Shown in pieces: positions 28,532 to 36,300 of a DNA stretch of 64,000 nucleotides. Source of the DNA: Microvirga zambiensis WSM3693. Its GTDB lineage: Bacteria > Pseudomonadota > Alphaproteobacteria > Rhizobiales > Beijerinckiaceae. The position numbers and the translations under genes are program-made. Numbering within the stretch: the first letter of the stretch is position 1; each line of letters begins with the position of its first letter. The notes under the pieces were generated by a model. It was not told where the DNA came from, did not search any database, and was given only the letters and a program-made list of their open reading frames with translations. The stretch covers positions 62,001-126,000 of the forward strand of contig NZ_JAERQD010000002.1 in assembly GCF_016735695.1 (NCBI RefSeq). Reading direction: 5' to 3'.

Positions 28532-29836
28532 ATGTACATCATCGACCGGCGCCTCAACCCAGGGGGCAAGAGTCTGGCCAATCGCCAACGCTTTCTGCGC
28601 CGAGCCAAGGCGCAGATTCAGCGGGCCGTGCGTCAGACCGCGGGTGATCGGGACATCACCGATCTCGAAAGAGGAGGCGAAGTCTCGATCCCGGCCGACG
28701 GTGTCCGCGAACCCAGCTTCCGGCGGTCCGGCGAAGGTGGCGTGCACGATCACATCCTGCCCGGCAACAAGCGCTTCGTGGAAGGCGATACCGTCGACAG
28801 GCCGCCCGGCGGGGGCGGCAGCGCGGCCGGCGGAGACAACGGCGAGGGCGAGGACGATTTCCGTTTCGTCCTGACCCGCGACGAATTCCTCGACCTCTTC
28901 CTCGACGATCTGGAATTGCCCGATCTCGCCAAGCGACGCGTCGCGACGGTGGAGACGCAGGGCCTGAGGCGGGCGGGCTACACGGTCACCGGCTCGCCGG
29001 TCAATCTCGCCCTGCTGCGGTCCATGCGAAACGCCCTCTCGCGCCGCATCGCCATGCGGCGCCCGAAGCCCGAGGAACTGCTGCGCCTGCAGGAGGAGAT
29101 CGCGCTTCTCGAAAAGGAAGAGGAGACCTCCGAGCGCCTGCTGGAGCTGCGCCAGAAGCTGGAGCATCTGGAAGCCCGAACCAAGCGCTTCCCCTATATC
29201 GATCCCATCGACCTGCGCTATCGCCGCTTCGAACCCGTCTCTCGGCCGGTGGCGCAGGCGGTCATGTTCTGCCTGATGGACGTGTCCGGCTCCATGACCG
29301 AGCACATGAAGGACCTCGCCAAGCGCTTCTACATGCTGCTCTACATCTTCCTGACGCGGCGCTACAAGCATGTGGAGATCGTCTTCATCCGCCACACCCA
29401 CGAAGCCAAGGAGGTGGACGAGGAGACTTTCTTCAACAGCCCCGAAACCGGTGGAACGGTCGTGTCCTCGGCCCTGCGCGAGATGCAGAGGATCGTCGAG
29501 GAGCGCTATTCGCCGGATGCCTGGAACATCTATGCGGCCCAGGCCTCCGACGGCGACAATTCGCCGAACGACGGCACCACCAGCGCCGCGCTCCTGCGCG
29601 ACGTGATCCTGCCCGTGTGCCAGTACTACGCCTATCTCGAAGTGGGCAGCGACAGCGACCGCATGCAGACGGGCTTCATCAATCACAAGACGTCGCTCTG
29701 GCAGACTTATGAAACCCTGCAGGAGCAGGGCGCCAATCTTGCCATGCGCAAGGTGAACCACCGCCGCGAGATCTACCCCGTCTTCCGCGAGCTCTTCCGC
29801 CGGCGCGACGCGGAGGCAGGAGCACGAGTACCATGA
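28532..29836 (+). CDS. yeaH: YeaH/YhbH family protein (DUF444)
   Basis: Protein of 434 residues, 29 bases after prkA. The N-terminus MYIIDRRLNPGGKSLANRQR is the conserved family start and identifies the ATG at 28532. A glycine-rich stretch (PPGGGGSAAGGDNGEG) and a coiled-coil region (LLRLQEEIALLEKEEE) follow. The C-terminal half looks like a von Willebrand A domain with a MIDAS-type DVSGSM. It shares a 4-base ATGA overlap with spoVR. Its role with the PrkA kinase is known from genetics only. Confidence 0.92.
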   Translation: MYIIDRRLNPGGKSLANRQRFLRRAKAQIQRAVRQTAGDRDITDLERGGEVSIPADGVREPSFRRSGEGGVHDHILPGNKRFVEGDTVDRPPGGGGSAAGGDNGEGEDDFRFVLTRDEFLDLFLDDLELPDLAKRRVATVETQGLRRAGYTVTGSPVNLALLRSMRNALSRRIAMRRPKPEELLRLQEEIALLEKEEETSERLLELRQKLEHLEARTKRFPYIDPIDLRYRRFEPVSRPVAQAVMFCLMDVSGSMTEHMKDLAKRFYMLLYIFLTRRYKHVEIVFIRHTHEAKEVDEETFFNSPETGGTVVSSALREMQRIVEERYSPDAWNIYAAQASDGDNSPNDGTTSAALLRDVILPVCQYYAYLEVGSDSDRMQTGFINHKTSLWQTYETLQEQGANLAMRKVNHRREIYPVFRELFRRRDAEAGARVP

Positions 29837-31377
29837 GCGTGATCGAGCACGACGGCCTGCTCTACCAGGGAGCCGACTGGGATTTCGGCACGATCCAGCG
29901 CATCCATGACGCGGTCGAGGCGATCGGCGTGGGCGAGCTCGGACTCGATGTCTATCCCAATCAGATCGAGGTGATCACCGCCGAGCAGATGCTCGATGCC
30001 TATGCCTCGATCGGCATGCCCCTGTTCTACAAGCACTGGTCGTTCGGCAAGCGCTTCGCGATGCATGAATCGAGCTATCGGCAAGGCCTCATGGGCCTCG
30101 CCTACGAGATCGTCATCAACTCGAATCCGTGCATCTCCTACATCATGGAGGAGAACTCGGCGACGATGCAGACGCTCGTGATCGCGCACGCGGCCTTCGG
30201 GCACAATCACTTCTTCAAGAACAACTACCTGTTCAAGGAATGGACCGACGCGGACGGCATCCTGGACTATCTCGAATTCGCGAAGGGATACATCACGCGC
30301 TGCGAGGAGCGCTACGGTCATGCCGCCGTCGAGCGCGTGCTGGATGCCGCGCATGCGCTGATGTCCCATGGCGTCCATCGCTATCCGCGCAAGAAGCGGC
30401 CGGACTTGCGCTCCGAGGAACGGCGGGAGGAAGAGCGCCATCGCCACCAGGAGGAGACCTTCAACGATCTTTGGCGTACGGTGCCCACCAAGGGCGCCGC
30501 GGCCAAGCCGCAGCTGAGCGAGGAGCGCCGCCGCGCCCTGCTCGAACTGCCGCAGGAGAACATCCTGTACTTCCTCGAGAAGTCGGCGCCGCGTCTGCAG
30601 CCCTGGCAGCGCGAGATCCTGCGCATCGTCCGCCAGATCGCGCAGTATTTCTATCCGCAGCGCCAGACCAAGGTGATGAATGAGGGCTGTGCCACTTATT
30701 GCCATTACCGCATCATGACGCGGCTGCACGAGACCGGGCAGATCAGCGACGGCGCCTTCCTGGAATTCCTTCAGTCGCACACCAACGTCACCCGTCAGCC
30801 GCAATTCGACGATCCGCATTACGGCGGCATCAATCCTTACGCGCTCGGCTTCGGCATGATGCAGGACATCGAGCGCATCTGCACCGAGCCGACGGCGGAG
30901 GATCGCGACTGGTTCCCGGACATCGCCGGCAGAGGTGATGCCATGGCGGTCCTGCGCGACGTCTGGGCGAATTACCGCGACGAGAGTTTCATCTCCCAGT
31001 TCCTCAGCCCGCATCTGATCCGGCAATGGCGCATGTTCCACCTCGTCGACGATCCGGAGCAGCCGGAGCTGCTGATCGAGGCCATTCACGACGAGCGCGG
31101 CTATCGCCGCCTGCGGCGCTCCCTTTCGCGGCATTACGATGTCGGCTGGAGCGATCCGGACATTCAGGTGATCGACGTGGATCTCGCCGGCGACCGGCGC
31201 CTGATCCTGCACCATCACGTGCTCAACAGGACGCTGCTGCACAAGGACGACGCGCAGCGGGTGCTGCAGATGGTGGCCAATCTCTGGGGCTATGCGGTCG
31301 TGCTCAAGGAGGTGGAGCCGGCGACCGGCGCGATCTTCCAGGAGCATGTGGCCCACCCGCACGAGACGCTCTTTTAA
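29833..31377 (+). CDS. spoVR: SpoVR family protein (YcgB)
   Basis: Cytoplasmic protein of 514 residues, last gene of the prkA-yeaH-spoVR operon, overlapping yeaH by 4 bases. Family blocks are HWSFGKRFAMHESSYRQG, MEENSATMQTLVIAHAAFGH and VMNEGCATYCHYRIM; several histidines and glutamates in these suggest a metal site. The name comes from a Bacillus spore-cortex gene, but here there is no sporulation. The conserved trio is thought to act in stress survival. Biochemical activity is unknown. Confidence 0.93.
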   Translation: MSVIEHDGLLYQGADWDFGTIQRIHDAVEAIGVGELGLDVYPNQIEVITAEQMLDAYASIGMPLFYKHWSFGKRFAMHESSYRQGLMGLAYEIVINSNPCISYIMEENSATMQTLVIAHAAFGHNHFFKNNYLFKEWTDADGILDYLEFAKGYITRCEERYGHAAVERVLDAAHALMSHGVHRYPRKKRPDLRSEERREEERHRHQEETFNDLWRTVPTKGAAAKPQLSEERRRALLELPQENILYFLEKSAPRLQPWQREILRIVRQIAQYFYPQRQTKVMNEGCATYCHYRIMTRLHETGQISDGAFLEFLQSHTNVTRQPQFDDPHYGGINPYALGFGMMQDIERICTEPTAEDRDWFPDIAGRGDAMAVLRDVWANYRDESFISQFLSPHLIRQWRMFHLVDDPEQPELLIEAIHDERGYRRLRRSLSRHYDVGWSDPDIQVIDVDLAGDRRLILHHHVLNRTLLHKDDAQRVLQMVANLWGYAVVLKEVEPATGAIFQEHVAHPHETLF

Positions 31378-31476
31378 AGGATACTTTGACGCAAAAAAGC
31401 CCGGGACTCGGGCGATGATAGGCTCCCCTGGGCTCGGCCCTGGATTCAGGGTCGGCTCCCTTGCAGGAGAATACCT

Positions 31477-31938
31477 ATGGAACACAAGCCTGTAGAGAAG
31501 CTGCGTAGCGTCGCTGAGGTGCATGAGTTCAAGCAAGGTTTCCTGTCGCGGCACGAACGCCTCGAGCGTTGGGCCGAACTGTTGGAGCGCCAGCCGAAAC
31601 GGCGCCTGAGGTCCCTGGGCGAGATCGAGTTCGTTCCCAAGAACAAGCGCCCGGAATTGCGGTCCGACGAATCCCCCATCACCGTCGCCTTCGAGGATCC
31701 CGTCCTGCGCGCTGCCGGCCTGAAAGGCGATACGCTCGGGGATGCCATGGAATTCTTCGAACTGTCGGAAGGCGCCTCTCACCGGCTCCTGTGCTCCTGC
31801 ATGAACGGGTGGAGCATGGAGGCAGGATCGACGGCGCGGAAGGTGCATCGCATCGCCAATCCCGATCATCGCCTCATGCTGTTTGCGACCGCCGGCCTGC
31901 TGACAGCCGTGCCGGCTGCCCTATACCTGTTGAGCTGA
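31477..31938 (+). CDS. Conserved protein with a C-terminal membrane anchor
   Basis: Protein of 153 residues, 99 bases after spoVR, with the ribosome-binding site GCAGGAG upstream. The first 110 residues are charged (RLRSLGEIEFVPKNKRPELR). The last 22 (LMLFATAGLLTAVPAALYLL) form one transmembrane helix at the very end, giving a tail-anchored topology. Two cysteines sit in LLCSCMNGW. I do not recognise a named family. It may be an accessory of the prkA operon, judged only from orientation and distance. Confidence 0.7.
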   Translation: MEHKPVEKLRSVAEVHEFKQGFLSRHERLERWAELLERQPKRRLRSLGEIEFVPKNKRPELRSDESPITVAFEDPVLRAAGLKGDTLGDAMEFFELSEGASHRLLCSCMNGWSMEAGSTARKVHRIANPDHRLMLFATAGLLTAVPAALYLLS

Positions 31939-31952
31939 ATGAATGGTCCGGC

Positions 31953-31981
31953 ATCGAGCCCTCGTCTCAAGAGGGCTCGAT
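31953..31981. terminator. Strong stem-loop between two small genes
   Basis: An 11-pair perfect stem, ATCGAGCCCTC with GAGGGCTCGAT, and a 7-base loop. It lacks a U-run on either strand, so it may be a processing or attenuation hairpin rather than a classical terminator. Confidence 0.5.
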
Positions 31982-32011
31982 CGCCTGACAGGAGCGAGGG
32001 AGACTCATCCT

Positions 32012-32302
32012 ATGTCGGACACGCCGACCCGCCGGATCGGCCTGCCCTGGTACCGCAGAGAGGATTATCCCCGCATCCGCGACATGATGAGCGACCGGCA
32101 CAATCTTGCCCCAACCTATGAGGCCTGGCTGGCAGCGGCCGAAAACAACGAGAGCGTCGGCCGCGCCGCCGGCCTTCACATCTCCCGCATCCAGATCGAA
32201 CCCGATTCTTTCGCCCGCTGGTGCGCCGAGAAAGGCGTGGAGCCGGGCAGCGCCGCGCGCATGCAGTATGTCTCCGAAAAGAGCGCGCAGGCCGAGGCCT
32301 GA
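32012..32302 (+). CDS. Small conserved protein, 96 residues
   Basis: Cytoplasmic protein beginning MSDTPTRRIGLPWYRREDYP. The middle (PTYEAWLAAAENNESVGR) is helical and acidic; the end (RIQIEPDSFARWCAEKGVEP) is compact. The ATG at 32012 follows a GGAG/GAGGGAG ribosome-binding site. I do not know a function; the same pattern occurs as a hypothetical protein in related bacteria. Confidence 0.7.
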   Translation: MSDTPTRRIGLPWYRREDYPRIRDMMSDRHNLAPTYEAWLAAAENNESVGRAAGLHISRIQIEPDSFARWCAEKGVEPGSAARMQYVSEKSAQAEA

Positions 32303-32321
32303 CCCCGCATCGACGTTTTCA

Positions 32322-33515
32322 TCAGCTCTTGGTGACGCCGATCGTGTCCGCCATCTGCGCGCCGCGCGTTCCCATCGGCTGATGGGTGCCTTCGGTGGTG
32401 TCCTTGGCGGTCTGGTGCTCCATCTCGGCATTGATCTCGGCGCCCAGCAGAACGATGATCGTCGACAGCCAGATCCAGGTCATGAAGCCGATCACGGCGC
32501 CGAGCGAACCATAGGTTTCGTTGTAGCTCCCGAAATTGGCCACGTACCACGAGAACAGCATTGAGACGACGAGCCACAGAATTGCGGCGACGATGCCGCC
32601 GGGTGTCACCCACTTCCATTCCGCCTTGTCGCGGCTTGGGCCGAAGCGATAGATGAGCGACAGCCCCAGGACGAGGCCGATCAGAAGAAGCGGCCAGCGG
32701 GCAATGGCGAGGATCCATTCCGCCTGTGTACCCAATCCGATGAAATTGAACACGATCGGAAGAACCACGATCGCGACCAGCGCCGACAGAATGAAGGCGA
32801 TGGCGCCGAGGGTGAAGGTGAGAGACAGCAGGTTCAACGCGACGAAGCTTCTCTTCTCCTCCTCATCATAGACGATGTTGAGAGCGTCGAAGAGAGCCTT
32901 CATGCCGGCATTGGCGCTCCACAGGGACAATCCCAAGCCGAAGATGAAGCCGAAGCCGAGCGTGCCGCCGCCCTGCGAGGCGATGCGGACCACCTGCTCG
33001 CGGATGATGTCGACCCCGCCGCCCGGCAGCACGCCGGACAGGGCTGCAAGATGATCCTGGATCGAGGAGGGATCGGAGAAGAGCCCATAGATGGACACCA
33101 GGGCAGCAATCGCCGGGAACACGGCCAGCAGAGCATAATAGGTCACGCCGGCCGCAACCGACATCACGCGGTCTTTCTGGAATTCCTCGTAGGTGCGCCA
33201 GAGAATATCCTTCCAGCCGCGGGCGGGGATCTCCGTCGGCGCGTCGGCCTGGCGGCCGCGGCCCTTCTCATGGGCGGCATGCGGCGGAGCATGCTCCTTT
33301 TCCCCAAAGCCCCTGTCCTCGCTGCGCTGTCCGCCCGCGGCCGGGGCGGGACTCTGCGAGGCACGCCCGTGGGCAACCGGCATCCTCCGGCGCTCGCCTC
33401 CGGCGACCAGCTTGACGAGAGCCCATCCGAGCACCACGGCCCACATGGTCGTGACGGCCGAAGACCGGGCGGCTCGCCCCGTTCCAGATTGTTCAACAGC
33501 CGGATTATTCGCCAT
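32322..33515 (-). CDS. YihY/BrkB-family protein with hydrophilic N-terminal extension
   Basis: Membrane protein of 397 residues. The YihY core starts near residue 105 (WRTYEEFQKDRVMSVAAGVT, then YYALLAVFPAIAALVSIYGL) and closes with GFMTWIWLSTIIVLLGAEINAEMEHQT. Before it lie a short hydrophobic helix (TTMWAVVLGWALVKLVAGG) and about 60 charged, Ala/Pro-rich residues not found in the paralogue at 23926-24789. The two copies are clearly divergent in sequence. A candidate EcfG promoter lies 55 bases upstream. Function unknown. Confidence 0.87.
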   Translation of the reverse strand: MANNPAVEQSGTGRAARSSAVTTMWAVVLGWALVKLVAGGERRRMPVAHGRASQSPAPAAGGQRSEDRGFGEKEHAPPHAAHEKGRGRQADAPTEIPARGWKDILWRTYEEFQKDRVMSVAAGVTYYALLAVFPAIAALVSIYGLFSDPSSIQDHLAALSGVLPGGGVDIIREQVVRIASQGGGTLGFGFIFGLGLSLWSANAGMKALFDALNIVYDEEEKRSFVALNLLSLTFTLGAIAFILSALVAIVVLPIVFNFIGLGTQAEWILAIARWPLLLIGLVLGLSLIYRFGPSRDKAEWKWVTPGGIVAAILWLVVSMLFSWYVANFGSYNETYGSLGAVIGFMTWIWLSTIIVLLGAEINAEMEHQTAKDTTEGTHQPMGTRGAQMADTIGVTKS

Positions 33516-33569
33516 GGTCGGACCAACCTCATTCGTCAACGCACCGGTCGGAACGAGCCGGCAACGGTA

Positions 33570-33595
33570 AACCGCAGCGATAAGGCAGCGGTTCC
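33570..33595 (-). promoter_or_regulatory. Candidate EcfG-type promoter of the second BrkB gene
   Basis: On the minus strand: GGAAC (complement of 33591-33595), 17 bases, GGTT (complement of 33570-33573). It has the same spacing and the same single mismatch as the promoter candidate of the other BrkB gene. Confidence 0.5.
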
Positions 33596-33711
33596 ACGCA
33601 CTTAGGTGCCGGTGGGAGGGAAGGTCGGGAGAGGGTTTTGGGCACCGGCTTTAACCCGGATGCAAGACTCTCTGGATCAGTGTCTGTCGCAGTCCATGAG
33701 GAGGATCTGAG

Positions 33712-33930
33712 ATGGATGAATGGTCAGGCCGCAAATGGGAGCCCGTGACCGAGGCGCGCCTGCTTCGGGCAATCGACGTGCTCGTCGATCTTGCGAAGGA
33801 ACATGGTTCGAACTTCGATCCGGTTCTGGAGTCGGTTCGCCAGGAGCTGCACGCCTTCCGCCGCCGGAAGAAGCGTCCCGCCGATCAGGCCCCCCAAACC
33901 GCTGCTGCTCCGCTGCGCAAAGCCGGCTGA
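33712..33930 (+). CDS. Small protein, 72 residues
   Basis: Begins MDEWSGRKWEPVTEARLLRA with a strong AGGAGG ribosome-binding site 7 bases upstream. The middle is a helical region (IDVLVDLAKEHGSNFDPVLE) and the end is basic then Ala-rich. No membrane segment and no known domain. Divergent from the BrkB gene. Function unknown. Confidence 0.65.
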   Translation: MDEWSGRKWEPVTEARLLRAIDVLVDLAKEHGSNFDPVLESVRQELHAFRRRKKRPADQAPQTAAAPLRKAG

Positions 33931-33939
33931 GGTGGCCCT

Positions 33940-34032
33940 AGAGCATCGGACGGAAAAGTGGATCCGGTTTTCACTTGCGTGGCCCGCTGGGTCGCTGACG
34001 CGGCCCTCCGGGTCCGTCTTGACCGATGCTCT
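33940..34032. repeat. Interspersed repeat with inverted GAGCATCGG ends
   Basis: Starts AGAGCATCGG and ends CCGATGCTCT, giving a 10-base terminal inverted repeat. The interior contains GGAAAAGTGGATCCGGTTTT, which recurs in part at 47513-47545 and, degenerate, at 36240-36295. This matches a family of intergenic repeats common in Rhizobiales. No gene inside. Confidence 0.7.
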
Positions 34033-34044
34033 CATTCAAGAAGA

Positions 34045-34095
34045 AAGCATCGGAATCATCCCAAAAGTGCAAGTCCACTTTTGGGTCCGATGCTT
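34045..34095. repeat. Second palindromic repeat, AAGCATCGGA type
   Basis: AAGCATCGGA ... CCCAAAAGTG pairs with CACTTTTGGG ... TCCGATGCTT, a long near-perfect hairpin with a 4-base loop. It stands 12 bases from the preceding repeat and shares the GCATCGGA end motif. It could also act as a terminator for either neighbour. Confidence 0.7.
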
Positions 34096-34152
34096 TAAGC
34101 CGGGGCCTGTCTCGTCGATAGGCTCCGGCGCTTCTTTGGTTGCCGCCCAGGT

Positions 34153-34389
34153 TCAGGCAGCCTGCAACTGCTCCTCCCGCACAAGGCGGCCCGGCCCCGC
34201 CTGGGCTCCGCGGATGTGATATTGGAAGCCGCTGCTGTCCTCAGGCAGCAGCCGGGTGATTTCCCAGGTCTCGTCGAGCTTTGTGGGATCCGTGGCCGAC
34301 ACCATGTTCAGAAATGCCTCGACCGTATTGGTGCTCGCAAGCCTGACCAGCCGGACCTGATCTCCGACTTTGAATTTGTGCGACGTCAC
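34153..34389 (-). CDS. Small SH3-like/beta-rich conserved protein
   Basis: Protein of 78 residues starting at GTG 34389 (MTSHKFKVGDQVRLVR), with GGAGCAAG as ribosome-binding site. The pattern KVGDQVRLVR, then ETWEITRLLPED, then FQYHIRGA, then RLVREEQLQA is that of small Rhizobiales proteins with a predicted beta-barrel. It is expressed from one half of the overlapping divergent EcfG-like promoter. Function unknown. Confidence 0.72.
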   Translation of the reverse strand: MTSHKFKVGDQVRLVRLASTNTVEAFLNMVSATDPTKLDETWEITRLLPEDSSGFQYHIRGAQAGPGRLVREEQLQAA

Positions 34390-34427
34390 AGTCTTGCTCC
34401 TTGCTCGAAAAAGCCACCTGAGCATTA

Positions 34428-34454
34428 GGAACTAACATAGGTTAGCTTCGTTCC
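34428..34454. promoter_or_regulatory. Overlapping divergent EcfG-type promoters
   Basis: Plus strand: GGAAC (34428-34432), 16 bases, CGTT (34449-34452), a perfect match to the general stress consensus. Minus strand: GGAAC (complement of 34450-34454), 16 bases, AGTT (complement of 34430-34433), one mismatch. The two promoters share almost every base. The plus copy drives the response regulator, the minus copy the 78-residue protein. Confidence 0.75.
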
Positions 34455-34461
34455 ATGCCAC

Positions 34462-34851
34462 ATGAACGAGTATTCAGAAAACAGTCCTGTCGTCCTGCTG
34501 GTCGAGGATGAGCCGCTCGTGCGGATGGCTGCCGCCGACGATCTGCAGGATGCCGGGTTTCACGTGCTCGAGGCCGCCAACGCGGATGTAGCCTTGGCCG
34601 TTCTGGAATCCTGCTCCGAGGATGTGCAGGTCCTGTTCACCGACATCGACATGCCCGGCTCCATGAACGGTCTCGATCTCGCCGAAAGCGTCCACCGGCG
34701 CTGGCCGCACATCTCGCTCCTGGTGTCCTCCGCCTATCATAAGCCCAGCCCCGAGCAGATCCCGGACGACGGGCGCTTCTTGCCGAAGCCCTATCGCAGC
34801 GAAGATGTGGTTCATCACCTGCGCGCGCTCGTGGAAGAGCCGCTGAAATAG
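34462..34851 (+). CDS. Single-domain response regulator (CheY-like)
   Basis: Receiver-only protein of 129 residues. The acidic pocket is VEDE (residues 15-18), the phospho-acceptor is D61 in LFTDIDMPG, and the conserved lysine is in LPKPYRSED. There is no output domain. The start ATG lies 10 bases after the -10 element of a perfect EcfG promoter and has no ribosome-binding site, so the mRNA is probably leaderless. Receivers of this type often adjust the PhyR/histidine kinase stress pathway in alphaproteobacteria; that role here is inference. Confidence 0.88.
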   Translation: MNEYSENSPVVLLVEDEPLVRMAAADDLQDAGFHVLEAANADVALAVLESCSEDVQVLFTDIDMPGSMNGLDLAESVHRRWPHISLLVSSAYHKPSPEQIPDDGRFLPKPYRSEDVVHHLRALVEEPLK

Positions 34852-34872
34852 CGTCTGCGACCCGCCCGGACC

Positions 34873-35748
34873 TCAGAATCCTTTGCTGTCGACGGTAATC
34901 GTCATGGAGAAGTTTCGGCTCTCACCGGGCGGAACGAGAACGATTCCCGGCTTTGTGGAGAGCTCGCCCTCGAAACCTTCCGGGTCCGCATGGCCCTGCC
35001 ACGGTTCGATGCAGATATAGCCGGCGCCGGGCTTGGTCCAGATTCCGAGATGCGGCATGCCAGGAAAGTCGACCCGAATGCTCCCGCTGTCCGGTGCGCC
35101 ATACTCGACCGACCGGCTCCTGAGATCGTCGAAGACGATGGCATCCTTTTCGAAAAGGTCGTCCCGCAGCAGCAGGGAACGGCCCTGGACCGGGCTGGGC
35201 AAGGCCTCCCGGGCGATCAGGCCGTCCACCGGGCGACGAATGGGGGCCGCTTCTTCGTGCTCGAACCGGATCGCGTGGGCTTCACGGGGCGCCCCATAGG
35301 GCAAAGGCCAGCGAAAGGCCGGGTGAAATCCGAACGAGACCGGCATCGGATCGGAGCCCGTATTGCCCGCCACGGCCGTGATCGTCAGCGTGCTGCCTTC
35401 GATGGCGTAGGCGATGTCGAGCTGGAATGGGAAAGGATATCGCTCGAGCGTGGTCGCATCGGAGGAGAGGCGGAAGCGGCAGCGGGAGGTGTCGGCCTCC
35501 GCCAGATCGAAGGTCGAAATGCGTGCAAAGCCATGCTTCGGCAGCTCATATTCCGTATCGCGCACCCGGATCCGGTCGTTCCTGACACGGCCGACGATGG
35601 GAAAGAGCAGAGGCGAGCGCCCGGTCCAGAAAGCGGGATCGCCGTCCCATAGCAATTCGCGCCCATGCTCGTCCTGGAGCCGGACGAGTTCGGCTCCGGT
35701 CTCGGATATTTCGGCACTCAGGCGGGGGCTTGAAATGCGAACGCTCAT
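34873..35748 (-). CDS. Aldose 1-epimerase family protein
   Basis: Protein of 291 residues of the galactose mutarotase-like superfamily. It has ELLWDGDPAFWTGRSPLLFP and IVGRVRNDRI at the start, KHGFARISTF with a conserved histidine, and FGFHPAFRWPLP with another. This subgroup (YeaD/LacX-like) acts on aldose anomers or sugar phosphates; the substrate is not evident. It is convergent with the response regulator gene; the stops are 21 bases apart. Cytoplasmic. Confidence 0.88.
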   Translation of the reverse strand: MSVRISSPRLSAEISETGAELVRLQDEHGRELLWDGDPAFWTGRSPLLFPIVGRVRNDRIRVRDTEYELPKHGFARISTFDLAEADTSRCRFRLSSDATTLERYPFPFQLDIAYAIEGSTLTITAVAGNTGSDPMPVSFGFHPAFRWPLPYGAPREAHAIRFEHEEAAPIRRPVDGLIAREALPSPVQGRSLLLRDDLFEKDAIVFDDLRSRSVEYGAPDSGSIRVDFPGMPHLGIWTKPGAGYICIEPWQGHADPEGFEGELSTKPGIVLVPPGESRNFSMTITVDSKGF

Positions 35749-36010
35749 TCGGCTGGGCTCCTTCTCCGATATCGCTTTCTAAGGCGCGGACTCATCAGAA
35801 AGCAACCGAACGCGTACTGATACGAGGGGGAGATGGACCGGTAGACCATCAGTGTCCACAACCCCGTGAAGCCTGCCGGTCAGGGTACGCTCCTCCATCG
35901 TCTCCGGCATCCATGGGATCAGCGTGTGCATCTAAGTTATAAGTAAGGCAAAACCTGTAGGTTACCTGTCGATGGCATGTTCGCTGTTTCGTGCTGCCAG
36001 GGAGGCGCCA

Positions 36011-36202
36011 ATGACCGCCAATCAGTATTCGCTTCTTGCAGCGTTGATCTTTGTTCTCGTAGCTGTCCTGCAAATGGTTAGGGCCGTCACGGGGCTGCCG
36101 ATTACTGTCGGGCAGACTTCAATTCCAACATGGGCGAGTTGGCTTGCCTGTGGTGTCGCGGTTGTTCTGGCATGGCTTGGATATGCAGCATCCAGAGGCT
36201 GA
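36011..36202 (+). CDS. Small two-helix membrane protein, 63 residues
   Basis: Begins MTANQYSLLAALIFVLVAVL with a GGAGGCG ribosome-binding site 3 bases away. Two hydrophobic segments (residues 5-25 and 42-58) are separated by a short loop (GLPITVGQTSIPTW). No known family that I can name. It lies in an otherwise empty stretch between the epimerase and the GGDEF-EAL gene. Confidence 0.65.
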   Translation: MTANQYSLLAALIFVLVAVLQMVRAVTGLPITVGQTSIPTWASWLACGVAVVLAWLGYAASRG

Positions 36203-36235
36203 TCTGGCCCTGAGCCAGATCACTTTCTGAGCGTA

Positions 36236-36300
36236 TGGCCCAGCGCATCGAGCGGAAAGGCGGATGGCTTTTCAGCGCGGAGCGACGCGCTTTTCAGAGT
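36236..36300. repeat. Degenerate copy of the GCATCG intergenic repeat
   Basis: GCGCATCGAGCGGAAAGGCGGAT then CTTTTC and GAGCGACGCG, in the same order as the better copies at 33940 and 47513 but with several changes. It separates the small membrane gene from the 3' end of the GGDEF-EAL gene. Confidence 0.4.

Noticed and set aside
31399..31440. GC-rich hairpins after spoVR, considered as a terminator
   Set aside because: Stems are only 5 pairs and no U-run follows, so no secure terminator can be called.
29773..31869. 698-residue open frame opposite spoVR and its neighbour
   Set aside because: Covers two real genes in antisense and spans their gap without a ribosome-binding site; a composition artefact.
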